Source of the DNA: an uncultured Lachnospiraceae bacterium
Lineage (GTDB): Bacteria; Bacillota; Clostridia; Lachnospirales; Lachnospiraceae
Direction: 5' to 3'
Assembly: GCA_945827765.1 (NCBI GenBank)
Contig: CALZPS010000127.1
Span: 1-5,290, forward strand
Length of the DNA stretch: 5,290 nucleotides
A model generated the notes under the pieces. The model was given only the letters and a program-made list of their open reading frames with translations, searched no databases and had not been told where the DNA came from. The position numbers were made by a program, and so were the translations under genes. This document shows, piece by piece, positions 1-5,232 of the stretch (position 1 is the stretch's first letter; each line of letters begins with the position of its first letter).

Positions 1-51
1 GATAACCTGCTGATTACAAATCAGCTGCTCTGCCAATTGAGCCACATCGGC
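1..51 (-). tRNA. tRNA-Thr (anticodon UGU), truncated by the window edge
   Basis: Read on the minus strand from 51 to 1, the first 51 nt of a tRNA are visible. They comprise the acceptor 5' strand GCCGATG, the linker TG, a D arm with GCTC/GAGC pairing around AATTGGCA, an anticodon stem GCTGA/TCAGC with loop TTTGTAA, the variable loop AGGTT and the first three T-stem bases. The loop places UGU at positions 34-36, which reads the threonine codon ACA. The T arm and 3' acceptor strand lie outside the window, so integrity of the gene cannot be judged. It is the last visible member of a minus-strand tRNA cluster led by tRNA-Glu. Confidence 0.92.
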
Positions 52-67
52 ATATTTAGTTTTTGTT

Positions 68-99
68 GCAGAGCATCTGATTTGTAATCACCGCTCTGC
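68..99. repeat. Fold-back hairpin made from an inverted piece of tRNA-Thr
   Basis: Arms GCAGAGC (68-74) and GCTCTGC (93-99) pair perfectly over 7 bp. An inner 5-bp stem TGATT/AATCA (78-82, 86-90) closes on a TGT loop. Plus-strand 68-90 matches the tRNA-Thr sense strand (complement of 33-11) at 22 of 23 positions, so this block is an inverted copy of the D-stem/anticodon portion facing its own complement. Such a structure is expected from template switching across the quasi-palindromic anticodon arm. A role as an RNA hairpin in the tRNA precursor is possible but not shown. Confidence 0.75.
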
Positions 100-205
100 C
101 TGCTCGAAAACCCTCGGTTTTCTCGCTATCAGCCCAGGAAAAGCAAATGTCTGCTACGCAGCCGCTTTCTTTTCCTTTGCGGCTGATAAATTGAGCCACA
201 TCGGC
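93..205 (-). pseudogene. Interrupted tRNA-Thr remnant
   Basis: Minus-strand 205-189 is GCCGATGTGGCTCAATT, identical to the first 17 nt of the tRNA-Thr at 51-35. The next 8 nt expected in the tRNA, GGCAGAGC, appear only at 100-93, after 88 unrelated bases (188-101). The break therefore falls exactly between the D-loop T17 and G18. Beyond it, the anticodon region does not continue normally: the stem-like TGATT/AATCA is present but its 3-base centre is ACA instead of TGT. No T arm or 3' acceptor strand follows. The copy cannot fold into a working tRNA and is best read as a second tRNA-Thr gene, or partial duplication, that was broken by insertion and rearrangement. The lesion is directly visible; the history is inference. 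Confidence 0.75.
101..188. other. 88-bp hairpin-rich insert in the tRNA-Thr remnant
   Basis: The segment contains two successive hairpins. The first is GAAAACC (106-112), loop CTC, GGTTTTC (116-122). The second is larger: TATCAGCC (127-134) with GGCTGATA (181-188), AGGAAAAG (136-143) with CTTTTCCT (169-176), and a small tip CTGC-TAC-GCAG (151-161). Nearly every base outside the tip loops is paired. There is no ORF of meaningful length. The right arm of the large hairpin ends exactly at the junction with tRNA sequence. It could be a small non-autonomous repeat element (MITE- or REP-like), a structured RNA, or a processing or termination hairpin. I do not recognise it as a known family. Confidence 0.6.
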
Positions 206-211
206 ATATTT
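189..211. repeat. 23-bp direct repeat of the tRNA-Thr 5' end (partner at 35-57)
   Basis: The 23 bases at 189-211 are identical to 35-57. They cover tRNA-Thr nt 1-17 plus six bases upstream of the tRNA 5' end. Identity extending outside the tRNA body points to duplication of the locus rather than chance tRNA similarity. The copies are 154 bp apart start to start. They could be remnants of tandem tRNA-Thr genes, or direct repeats flanking an inserted segment. Nothing like an integrase gene is seen in the window. Confidence 0.85.
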
Positions 212-239
212 CATTTCTCTATGCCATATGAACTTACAA

Positions 240-311
240 TGACTCCGACGGGAATCGAACCCGTGTTACCGCCGTGAAAGGGCGATGTCTTAACCGCTTG
301 ACCACGGAGCC
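240..311 (-). tRNA. tRNA-Glu (anticodon UUC)
   Basis: The minus strand from 311 to 240 folds as a complete 72-nt cloverleaf. The acceptor stem GGCTCCG/CGGAGTC includes the G2-U71 wobble common in bacterial tRNA-Glu. The D arm carries GTC/GAC around the AAGCGGTTAA region. The anticodon loop CTTTCAC gives UUC, and the T arm is ACGGG-TTCGATT-CCCGT. The discriminator is A and CCA is not encoded, so it must be added after transcription. It is the first gene of the minus-strand tRNA cluster, about 34 nt downstream of the predicted transcription start. Confidence 0.97.
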
Positions 312-351
312 AAAGTTATCTAAAACATATTTTGTCTTAACGACGTTTTAA

Positions 352-380
352 ATCATACCATACCCATTGTCATTTTGCAA
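352..380 (-). promoter_or_regulatory. Promoter of the tRNA cluster
   Basis: On the minus strand, TTGCAA (380-375) and TATGAT (357-352) are separated by 17 bp. A TG dinucleotide one base upstream of the -10 makes it an extended -10. Predicted transcription starts near 345 and reads into tRNA-Glu. Spacing and orientation fit sigma-A recognition. Confidence 0.65.
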
Positions 381-476
381 GCACTTTTTTATCGAATATT
401 TCGCACACCGACAAAAGAATTTGAAATTACTTCTGTAAAAAACTCAAAAATACTTCTATCTCTTTTTGCTCAAATA

Positions 477-485
477 TGTTATAGT
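477..485 (+). promoter_or_regulatory. Extended -10 promoter of the amylase gene
   Basis: TGTTATAGT gives an extended -10 (TG-n-TATAGT) about 50 nt before the start codon. No good -35 box stands 16-18 bp upstream; the region is a T/C-rich run. A TTGACA at 497-502 has no matching -10 downstream. Together with the tRNA promoter it makes 312-537 a divergent control region. I see no convincing catabolite-response element or LacI-type operator in it. Confidence 0.5.
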
Positions 486-537
486 AAATACGTTGTTTTG
501 ACACAAACTATGAATTTTTGTAAAGGCAGGTATTTTT

Positions 538-1908
538 ATGTGGGCTTATAATGAAACATTTTATCAAATATATCCGATTGGGTTCTGCGGCGCGCCCGTG
601 CACAATGACGGCGTATGTGTGCCACGTATTCGTAAGATTGGGGAATGGAGCAGCTATCTGGAAGAACTTGGTATCGGTTCTATTATTTTGAATCCGATTT
701 TTGAATCGGACAATCATGGCTATGACACCAGAGATTTCAAGACAATTGACTGTCGTCTGGGCACGAATGAAGATTTCAAGGCAGTCTGCAAGGAACTGCA
801 CGCGCACCATGTAAAAATCATGCTGGACGGCGTGTTCAATCATGTCGGGCGTGGTTTCTGGGCTTTTCGCGATGTGCAGGAGAAGAAATGGGACTCCCCG
901 TACAAAGACTGGTTCAAAATCAGTTTTGACGGCAATAGCTGCTATAACGATGGATTCTGGTATGAGGGCTGGGAAGGTCACTACGAACTGGTCAAACTCA
1001 ATCTGCAAAACCCGGCTGTTGTCGATTATCTGTTGGATTGTGTAAAATTCTGGATTGAGGAATTTGGTATCGACGGGCTGCGGCTGGATGTGGCATACAG
1101 CTTAGACCACAATTTTATGCGCCGCCTGCGTTCCTTCTGTGATAATTTCAAACCGGGATTTGCCTTGATCGGTGAAGTGTTGTTTGGAGATTATAATCTG
1201 ATTGTCAATGACTCCATGTTGCACAGTTGTACCAATTATGAGTGCTATAAAGGAATCTTTTCCAGTTTCAACAGTATGAATCTCTTTGAGATTGCACACT
1301 CCTTAAACCGCCAATACGGACCGGAGCAGTGGTGCATTTACCGGGGCAAACATCTGATGAACTTTGTGGATAATCACGATGTAACGAGAATCGCCAGCAT
1401 TTTGACCAACAAAAATCATCTGCCGCTGGCATATGGTATTCTGTTTGGAATGCCGGGAATTCCATGTATTTATTATGGCAGTGAGTGGGGCGAGGAAGGA
1501 ATCAAAGCACCGGATAATGATTATGCGCTGCGCCCATGCTTTGATGTGCCGATGCCGACCGACCTGACAATGTTCATCGAACGGCTGATTTCTGTGCGCC
1601 GGGAGAGCGATGCGCTCTGCAACGGCGGATACCGAAATGTAGTCATCACAAATCACCAGCTTATTTTTGAGCGCAAAAGCGACAAAGAACGAATTCTGGT
1701 GGCAATCAATGCTGCGGATGCTCCATATACAGCATATCACGGGGAACTGCACGGCGATTATATAGAGCTGATCTCTGAAATCTCCGCCAAAGAAATCAAT
1801 GCTTTGGATATTTCGGACCATACCGAAGGAATCACCGTGCAATCTTTTCACATGGATGGGCAATTAGAACTGCCGCCATATAGTGTACGATATTTTAAAA
1901 TGATTTAA
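538..1908 (+). CDS. GH13 alpha-amylase-family hydrolase, neopullulanase/cyclomaltodextrinase-like
   Basis: This 456-residue protein has the GH13 signature motifs in order: DGVFNH at 97-102 (region I), GLRLDVA with nucleophile Asp184, IGEV with acid/base Glu213, and FVDNHD with transition-state-stabilising Asp281. LVKLN at 151-155 resembles the MPKLN region V of the neopullulanase/cyclomaltodextrinase/maltogenic amylase group rather than QPDLN of oligo-1,6-glucosidases. A (beta/alpha)8 barrel runs to about residue 350, with a short domain B near 103-155 and a beta-rich domain C at about 365-456. There is no signal peptide and no N-terminal starch-binding domain, so it should act in the cytosol on imported maltodextrins or cyclodextrins. 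The start follows AAAGGCAGG at 522-530. Substrate specificity is inferred. It stands alone, with no sugar transporter or regulator nearby. Confidence 0.93.
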   Translation: MWAYNETFYQIYPIGFCGAPVHNDGVCVPRIRKIGEWSSYLEELGIGSIILNPIFESDNHGYDTRDFKTIDCRLGTNEDFKAVCKELHAHHVKIMLDGVFNHVGRGFWAFRDVQEKKWDSPYKDWFKISFDGNSCYNDGFWYEGWEGHYELVKLNLQNPAVVDYLLDCVKFWIEEFGIDGLRLDVAYSLDHNFMRRLRSFCDNFKPGFALIGEVLFGDYNLIVNDSMLHSCTNYECYKGIFSSFNSMNLFEIAHSLNRQYGPEQWCIYRGKHLMNFVDNHDVTRIASILTNKNHLPLAYGILFGMPGIPCIYYGSEWGEEGIKAPDNDYALRPCFDVPMPTDLTMFIERLISVRRESDALCNGGYRNVVITNHQLIFERKSDKERILVAINAADAPYTAYHGELHGDYIELISEISAKEINALDISDHTEGITVQSFHMDGQLELPPYSVRYFKMI

Positions 1909-1935
1909 AGTTTTTCTGTATGCAAAACAACTTTT

Positions 1936-1977
1936 AAAAGGGATATCGCACTTTCCATTTCGCGCGATATCCCTTTT
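1936..1977. terminator. Bidirectional intrinsic terminator
   Basis: A perfect 14-bp inverted repeat pairs AAAAGGGATATCGC (1936-1949) with GCGATATCCCTTTT (1964-1977) around a 14-nt loop. The A/T ends of the stem give a U run in either direction. It sits between two convergent genes, 28 bp after the amylase stop and 41 bp after the flavin-reductase-like stop, so it can end both transcripts. Confidence 0.88.
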
Positions 1978-2017
1978 CTCCGCTTTCACCCTATGTTTCG
2001 TTCTTCATGTGGAATTT

Positions 2018-2524
2018 TTATGCTCTCACCAACACTTTTTCTATTTCTGCAATATACATCGTATGATAGTCCTTATCCGGATACCATTTTTCGTCATGCT
2101 CTTTCTCGTCAAAGCACTCCGGCAGCATATCCTGATGGTACATTTTTCTGCATACAAAAATCATGTTTGCCTCTGCAAACGCAGTCGTTCCATCCACTTC
2201 GTATGTGGTCAGCCCCGCCTCCGCCTCTTTATCACAGTCGCGTCCGGACTTCGTTCCGCAAATCTGCAAAGCCCTGCGCATTTCTTCATCATAGACGGAC
2301 ACCGTAAAACGCTCGTTGGCATCAATAAATTCTTTCGTATATCTCTGAGGGCGAATGTATACTGTGACCACATTCTTCCCCCACATCACGCCCATGCCGC
2401 CCCAGCTTGCCGTCATCGTATTGTGATGGTCTTTCTCTCCCGCCGTCACCAGCAGCCATTCCTTACCAATCTTAGTGAATGGGTTGAATTGTAATGTTTC
2501 GATTGCTACTTCTTTGAATGCCAT
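2018..2524 (-). CDS. Flavin-reductase-like FMN-binding protein (flavoredoxin type)
   Basis: This 168-residue protein looks like the flavin reductase-like split-barrel family. The characteristic stretch is at about 35-70: NTMTASWGG, then VTVYIRPQRYT, a usual FMN-contact region. The conserved clostridial-style segment ICGTKSGRDCDK follows at about 88-99. Family members bind FMN and pass electrons between NAD(P)H or ferredoxin-type donors and acceptors; the partner here is unknown. It is soluble, with no signal or membrane segment. The ATG lies 1 nt after the tyrS stop, and its likely ribosome site AAGGTGG (2543-2537) lies inside the 3' end of tyrS. It should therefore be co-transcribed, and probably translationally coupled, with tyrS and fall under the same T-box. 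A functional link to tyrosine is not evident. Confidence 0.88.
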   Translation of the reverse strand: MAFKEVAIETLQFNPFTKIGKEWLLVTAGEKDHHNTMTASWGGMGVMWGKNVVTVYIRPQRYTKEFIDANERFTVSVYDEEMRRALQICGTKSGRDCDKEAEAGLTTYEVDGTTAFAEANMIFVCRKMYHQDMLPECFDEKEHDEKWYPDKDYHTMYIAEIEKVLVRA

Positions 2525-2525
2525 C

Positions 2526-3749
2526 TTACTTCATTACCACCTTTCGGAAGTTTTTCTTTCCACGTTTGAATACCTTCCCCTCTCCGGCAAATGCATCCGC
2601 CGCATAGCTGGTGTAGATATCCGTCACTTTTTCTCCGTCCACAGTCACACCGCCCTGCTGTACGGCGCGTCTTGCCTCGGAACGGGTCGGCGTAAGACCA
2701 CTGCTTACCAGTACGCCAAGCACATCGATTTTTCCGTCCTTAAAATCCGCCTCTGTCAGTTCCGCGGTCGGCATATCTGCCGCATTCCCCTGACTAAACA
2801 ATGCGTGCGCACTCTCCTGTGCACGTTTTGCCTCTTCCTCACCATGTACCAGTGTCGTCAGCTCATATGCCAGTATCTCTTTTGCTTTGTTCAACTGACT
2901 GCCTTCCCATTTGTCCATCTCGTCAATCTGCTCCAACGGCAGGAATGTCAACATACGGATACACTTCAGCACATCATCGTCTCCCACATTTCTCCAGTAC
3001 TGGTAAAAATCAAACGGTGACGTTTTGTTCGGATCAAGCCACACTGCACCGGACTGGGTCTTACCCATTTTCTTGCCTTCAGAATTCAAAAGCAAAGTGA
3101 TGGTCATCGCACTGGCATCCTTTCCCAGTTTACGACGGATCAATTCCGTTCCCGCCAGCATATTGCTCCACTGGTCATCGCCGCCGAACTGCAGGTTGCA
3201 GCCGTATTTCTGGTACAATGCGTAAAAGTCGTATGCCTGCATGATCATGTAGTTGAACTCCAAAAAGCTCAGACCTTTCTCCATCCGCTGTTTGTAGCAC
3301 TCCGCTGTCAGCATCCGGTTCACGCTGAAATGTGCGCCGACTTCACGCAGCACTTCAATGTAATTCAGTCCCATCAACCAATCGGCATTATTCACCATCA
3401 TGGCTTTTCCATCTGAAAAATCAATAAATTTACTCATCTGTTCTTTAAAACAATCGCAATTGTGCTGAATTGTCTCTTTCGTCATCATCTGACGCATATC
3501 ACTTCTGCCGGACGGATCGCCAATCATGGCTGTACCTCCGCCAATCAGGGCAATCGGCTTGTTGCCTGCCATCTGCAGACGTTTCATCAGGCACAATGCC
3601 ATGAAATGTCCGACATGCAGACTGTCCGCCGTCGGATCAAATCCGATGTAAAAGGTTGCCTTCCCATTGTTAATCAAATCGGCAATCAACGCCTCGTCTG
3701 TCACCTGGGCAATCAGCCCACGAGCTTTCAGTTCTTCATAAATCGTCAT
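2526..3749 (-). CDS. tyrS: Tyrosyl-tRNA synthetase
   Basis: This 407-residue class I synthetase charges tRNA-Tyr with tyrosine using ATP. The HIGH-type motif is HVGH at 45-48 and the KMSKS-type motif is KMGKT at 227-231. The tyrosine pocket is represented by FYIGFDPT near 33-40, GDPSGR near 77-82, QAYDF near 171-175 and GGDDQW at 189-194. An S4 RNA-binding domain occupies about 341-407 (VLVSSGLTPTRSEARRAV). Length and order fit the bacterial TyrS family. I choose the ATG at 3749 because AGGAGG (3763-3758) lies 8 nt upstream. A longer frame opening at 3791 would add 14 residues encoded inside the leader terminator and lacks such a site. It is the first gene of a two-gene operon controlled by a tyrosine T-box. 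Confidence 0.97.
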   Translation of the reverse strand: MTIYEELKARGLIAQVTDEALIADLINNGKATFYIGFDPTADSLHVGHFMALCLMKRLQMAGNKPIALIGGGTAMIGDPSGRSDMRQMMTKETIQHNCDCFKEQMSKFIDFSDGKAMMVNNADWLMGLNYIEVLREVGAHFSVNRMLTAECYKQRMEKGLSFLEFNYMIMQAYDFYALYQKYGCNLQFGGDDQWSNMLAGTELIRRKLGKDASAMTITLLLNSEGKKMGKTQSGAVWLDPNKTSPFDFYQYWRNVGDDDVLKCIRMLTFLPLEQIDEMDKWEGSQLNKAKEILAYELTTLVHGEEEAKRAQESAHALFSQGNAADMPTAELTEADFKDGKIDVLGVLVSSGLTPTRSEARRAVQQGGVTVDGEKVTDIYTSYAADAFAGEGKVFKRGKKNFRKVVMK

Positions 3750-3774
3750 TATTTTTTCCTCCTGAATAAAAGTG

Positions 3775-3808
3775 AAGAGCCTGTCATCCATAAAGGACGA
3801 GGGCTCTT
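3775..3808 (-). terminator. T-box-controlled terminator hairpin before tyrS
   Basis: AAGAGCC (3808-3802) pairs with GGCTCTT (3781-3775), with an inner CGTCC/GGATG stem. A U-rich stretch CACTTTTATT follows. The 5' side of the inner stem overlaps the bases needed for the antiterminator, so the two folds exclude one another. The tyrS ribosome site lies outside the hairpin, which indicates transcriptional rather than translational control. Confidence 0.82.
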
Positions 3809-4083
3809 ATTCTCGTGGTACCACCTTCATTCGCAGACGATTCGCATCCCCTGCCTCTGTGAGTGTATCTTGCCAAAATCGGTTCAATCACTCAGTGCAA
3901 TAACGTGCACCAACCCGTCACAGCCTACTCTGATATTGTCTGTGGAAACAAATGTCTTAGCGACACAGTTTTTTCCACTTCCCACTCTCATTTGGGTGTG
4001 CAGCTCCGGGAGGTATTCCCCACAAACAGTGTCATGCGCCTCTCACCAACCGGCAACTCTCTGTTTTCGCTGAATGCAGCTAC
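3775..4083 (-). promoter_or_regulatory. Tyrosine-specific T-box riboswitch leader of tyrS
   Basis: Read on the minus strand. Stem I is closed by GTAGCT (4083-4078) and AGCTGC (4005-4000), with AAACAG/CTGTTT higher up and a GGTTGGTG apical element. The specifier loop contains GAATACC, presenting UAC (4015-4013), a tyrosine codon. The T-box sequence AAGGTGGTACCACGAG lies at 3827-3812. Its UGGU (3823-3820) pairs with the acceptor end ACCA, matching the A discriminator of tRNA-Tyr. ACGAG and AAGG of the T-box can pair with CTCGT and CCTT just downstream to form the antiterminator, in competition with the terminator hairpin. Uncharged tRNA-Tyr should therefore allow read-through into tyrS and the downstream gene. 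Confidence 0.93.
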
Positions 4084-4118
4084 TTGTTCCCTTCACAGCT
4101 TTTATCTGTCTGTTGCTT

Positions 4119-4148
4119 ATACTAACGCAAATCGCATACATTTGTCAA
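4119..4148 (-). promoter_or_regulatory. Promoter of the T-box/tyrS operon
   Basis: On the minus strand a perfect TTGACA (4148-4143) is followed after 18 bp by TAGTAT (4124-4119), a 4/6 match to the -10 consensus. The start would be near 4112, giving a leader of roughly 360 nt, of normal length for a T-box. An alternative -10, TATAAG, lies a few bases further on but with too long a spacer. Confidence 0.65.
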
Positions 4149-4214
4149 GTCCTTCTTGTAATGGCACGTGCTTTTGCATTTCCATCAGAATATGTAAAGT
4201 CCATAATTCACATA

Positions 4215-4275
4215 GTTTGAGAAGCCGTTTGAGAAAAATTATTATTTTAACATTTATTTCATATTATTTTAACAT
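4215..4275. repeat. Two pairs of short direct repeats upstream of the SDR promoter
   Basis: GTTTGAGAA occurs at 4215-4223 and 4227-4235, 12 bp apart start to start. TATTATTTTAACAT occurs at 4240-4253 and 4262-4275, exactly 22 bp apart, about two helical turns. They sit in the AT-rich divergent region between the tyrS and SDR promoters. Phased direct repeats of this kind can be regulator sites, but AT-rich DNA makes short repeats common and no regulator is identified. Confidence 0.4.
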
Positions 4276-4309
4276 CCTATTAACCGTAGAAGGCAAAAAT
4301 ATAGACAGA

Positions 4310-4327
4310 AACACAATTTTTTGTGTT
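4310..4327 (+). promoter_or_regulatory. Inverted repeat over the -35 region of the SDR promoter
   Basis: AACACAA and TTGTGTT form a perfect 7-bp dyad around a TTTT spacer, 18 bp in all. It covers the position where a -35 would fall, 20 bp upstream of the -10 box. The shape and location fit an operator for a dimeric repressor or an activator site. The family of the regulator cannot be read from it. Confidence 0.45.
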
Positions 4328-4343
4328 CCTCTTTCATAAAATT

Positions 4344-4352
4344 TGTTATAAT
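4344..4352 (+). promoter_or_regulatory. Extended -10 promoter of the SDR gene
   Basis: TGTTATAAT is a consensus TATAAT with the extended TG-n motif. No good -35 is present at 16-18 bp. Transcription would start near 4359. The gene's ribosome site GGGAGG (4395-4400) follows, 8 nt before the ATG at 4409. Confidence 0.7.
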
Positions 4353-4360
4353 ATTGTCAA

Positions 4361-4379
4361 TGACTGCCTGCAGCAGTCA
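4361..4379 (+). promoter_or_regulatory. Inverted repeat at the SDR transcript 5' end
   Basis: TGACTGC and GCAGTCA form a perfect 7-bp stem with a 5-nt CTGCA loop, beginning within a few bases of the predicted transcription start. It could act as DNA (a downstream operator) or as an RNA hairpin protecting the 5' end of the message. It lacks a U run and so is not a terminator. Confidence 0.5.
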
Positions 4380-4408
4380 CTCAAACATAAGAATGGGAGG
4401 ATTTTATT

Positions 4409-5232
4409 ATGTCAGATGTATGTGTCATCACCGGAGGCGGCAGCGGTATGGGCTTAGCTACTGCAAAATATATGCCCAAGGAAAAAATCATCGTTTTGTC
4501 CGGACGTACCGAGTCCAAGCTACAGAAAGCAATCAAAGAATTAGAAGAACTTGGCTACACAGCTTATGCGAAAGCCTGTGACACCTCGGACAGAGAAAGC
4601 GTCAGGCAGCTGGCTGCTTACGCTGCATCTCTTGGTGAAGTTAAAAATGTAATCAACTCTGCCGGTCTGTCACCTAACATGGCTGATGCCGAAAAACTGT
4701 TGCGAGTAAATGCACTTGGAACTGTTTACATCAATGAGGAATTTTCTAAAGTTATGAAATCAGGCAGCGTGATCGTGGATGTTGCATCCAACTCTGCTTA
4801 TGTGCTGCCACAGTTCTTGATCAGCAAAAAGGTCTATGCCCTTGCTGACAAAGATGAAAATCTGTTCTTAACAAAAATGTTGAAAAAATGTAAAATGGCT
4901 AAAGAAGGCTATGCAAGAAACGGAATGGCTTACGCATTTTCCAAAAATTTTGTTGTTTGGTATGCAAAAAAATGCGCCTTTGAATATGGTCCAAAGGGCA
5001 TCCGCGTGTGTCATTAAGTCCGGGACTGATTGACACCGATATGGGTAATCTGGAGAAGGAAGAAGGCGGTTCCCTGATTCCTCTGACTGCGGAAAACCGC
5101 ATGGGCAAACCGGAAGAATTGGGATTTGCAATTGCCACCGTAGCAGATGAGCGCAACGGTTATCTCGCCGCAGTAGACATCTTGTGCGACGGCGGTTCCG
5201 TATCTGGTAAAGAATTCAAGAAAAAAGCATAA
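4409..5232 (+). pseudogene. Short-chain dehydrogenase/reductase (SDR), broken by an apparent 1-nt frameshift
   Basis: The first 201 residues and the last 73 lie in different frames and join as GPKGIRVC + SLSPGLIDTDMG, a normal SDR sequence. The downstream frame would be restored by one extra base near 5008-5011, giving about 274 residues. As read, the protein stops at a TAA at 5015. Visible features are the NAD(P) motif TGGGSGMG (8-15), NSAG (83-86), Asn101, Ser127 in VASNS, YAFSK with Tyr175 and Lys179, and SPG after the cofactor helix. Ser127 and Tyr175 are 48 residues apart, much longer than usual, as in the 3-alpha-hydroxysteroid dehydrogenase/carbonyl reductase branch. The substrate is unknown; a hydroxysteroid or other carbonyl compound is only a suggestion. 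The frameshift may be real or a sequencing error. Confidence 0.82.

Noticed and set aside
101..188. Self-splicing intron in the tRNA-Thr copy
   Set aside because: Bacterial tRNA introns of group I type are longer and normally sit in the anticodon loop. The insert is only 88 bp, in the D loop, with no recognisable intron core, and the rest of the tRNA is also rearranged.
1..211. CRISPR array or phage attachment site suggested by repeated blocks
   Set aside because: There are only two copies of the 23-bp repeat, both explained by tRNA-Thr sequence. There are no regular spacers, and no cas, integrase or phage genes are present.
480..500. Possible catabolite-response element near the amylase promoter (around ACGTTGTTTTG)
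   Set aside because: The match to the cre consensus fails at several fixed positions, so CcpA control cannot be claimed from the sequence.
508..1008. Long open frame opposite the amylase gene
   Set aside because: It is antisense to well-supported GH13 catalytic motifs, has no recognisable domain and no ribosome site. The same applies to other antisense frames inside the amylase, tyrS and SDR genes.
1993..3020. Plus-strand open frames opposite the flavin-reductase-like and tyrS genes
   Set aside because: They are shadows of minus-strand genes with recognisable motifs, and they show no start signals.
3750..3791. A 14-residue N-terminal extension of TyrS from an upstream ATG
   Set aside because: The extra codons lie in the T-box terminator hairpin and there is no good ribosome site for them. 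The ATG at 3749 has AGGAGG 8 nt upstream and gives the usual TyrS N-terminus.
3462..4073. Plus-strand open frame across the tyrS 5' end and leader
   Set aside because: It is the complement of tyrS codons and of the structured T-box RNA. The translation is rich in His, Cys and Ser, with no family resemblance.
5004..5020. Programmed ribosomal frameshift in the SDR gene
   Set aside because: There is no slippery heptamer or clear stimulatory structure at the junction, and SDR enzymes are not known for programmed frameshifting. A 1-nt deletion or sequencing error is simpler.
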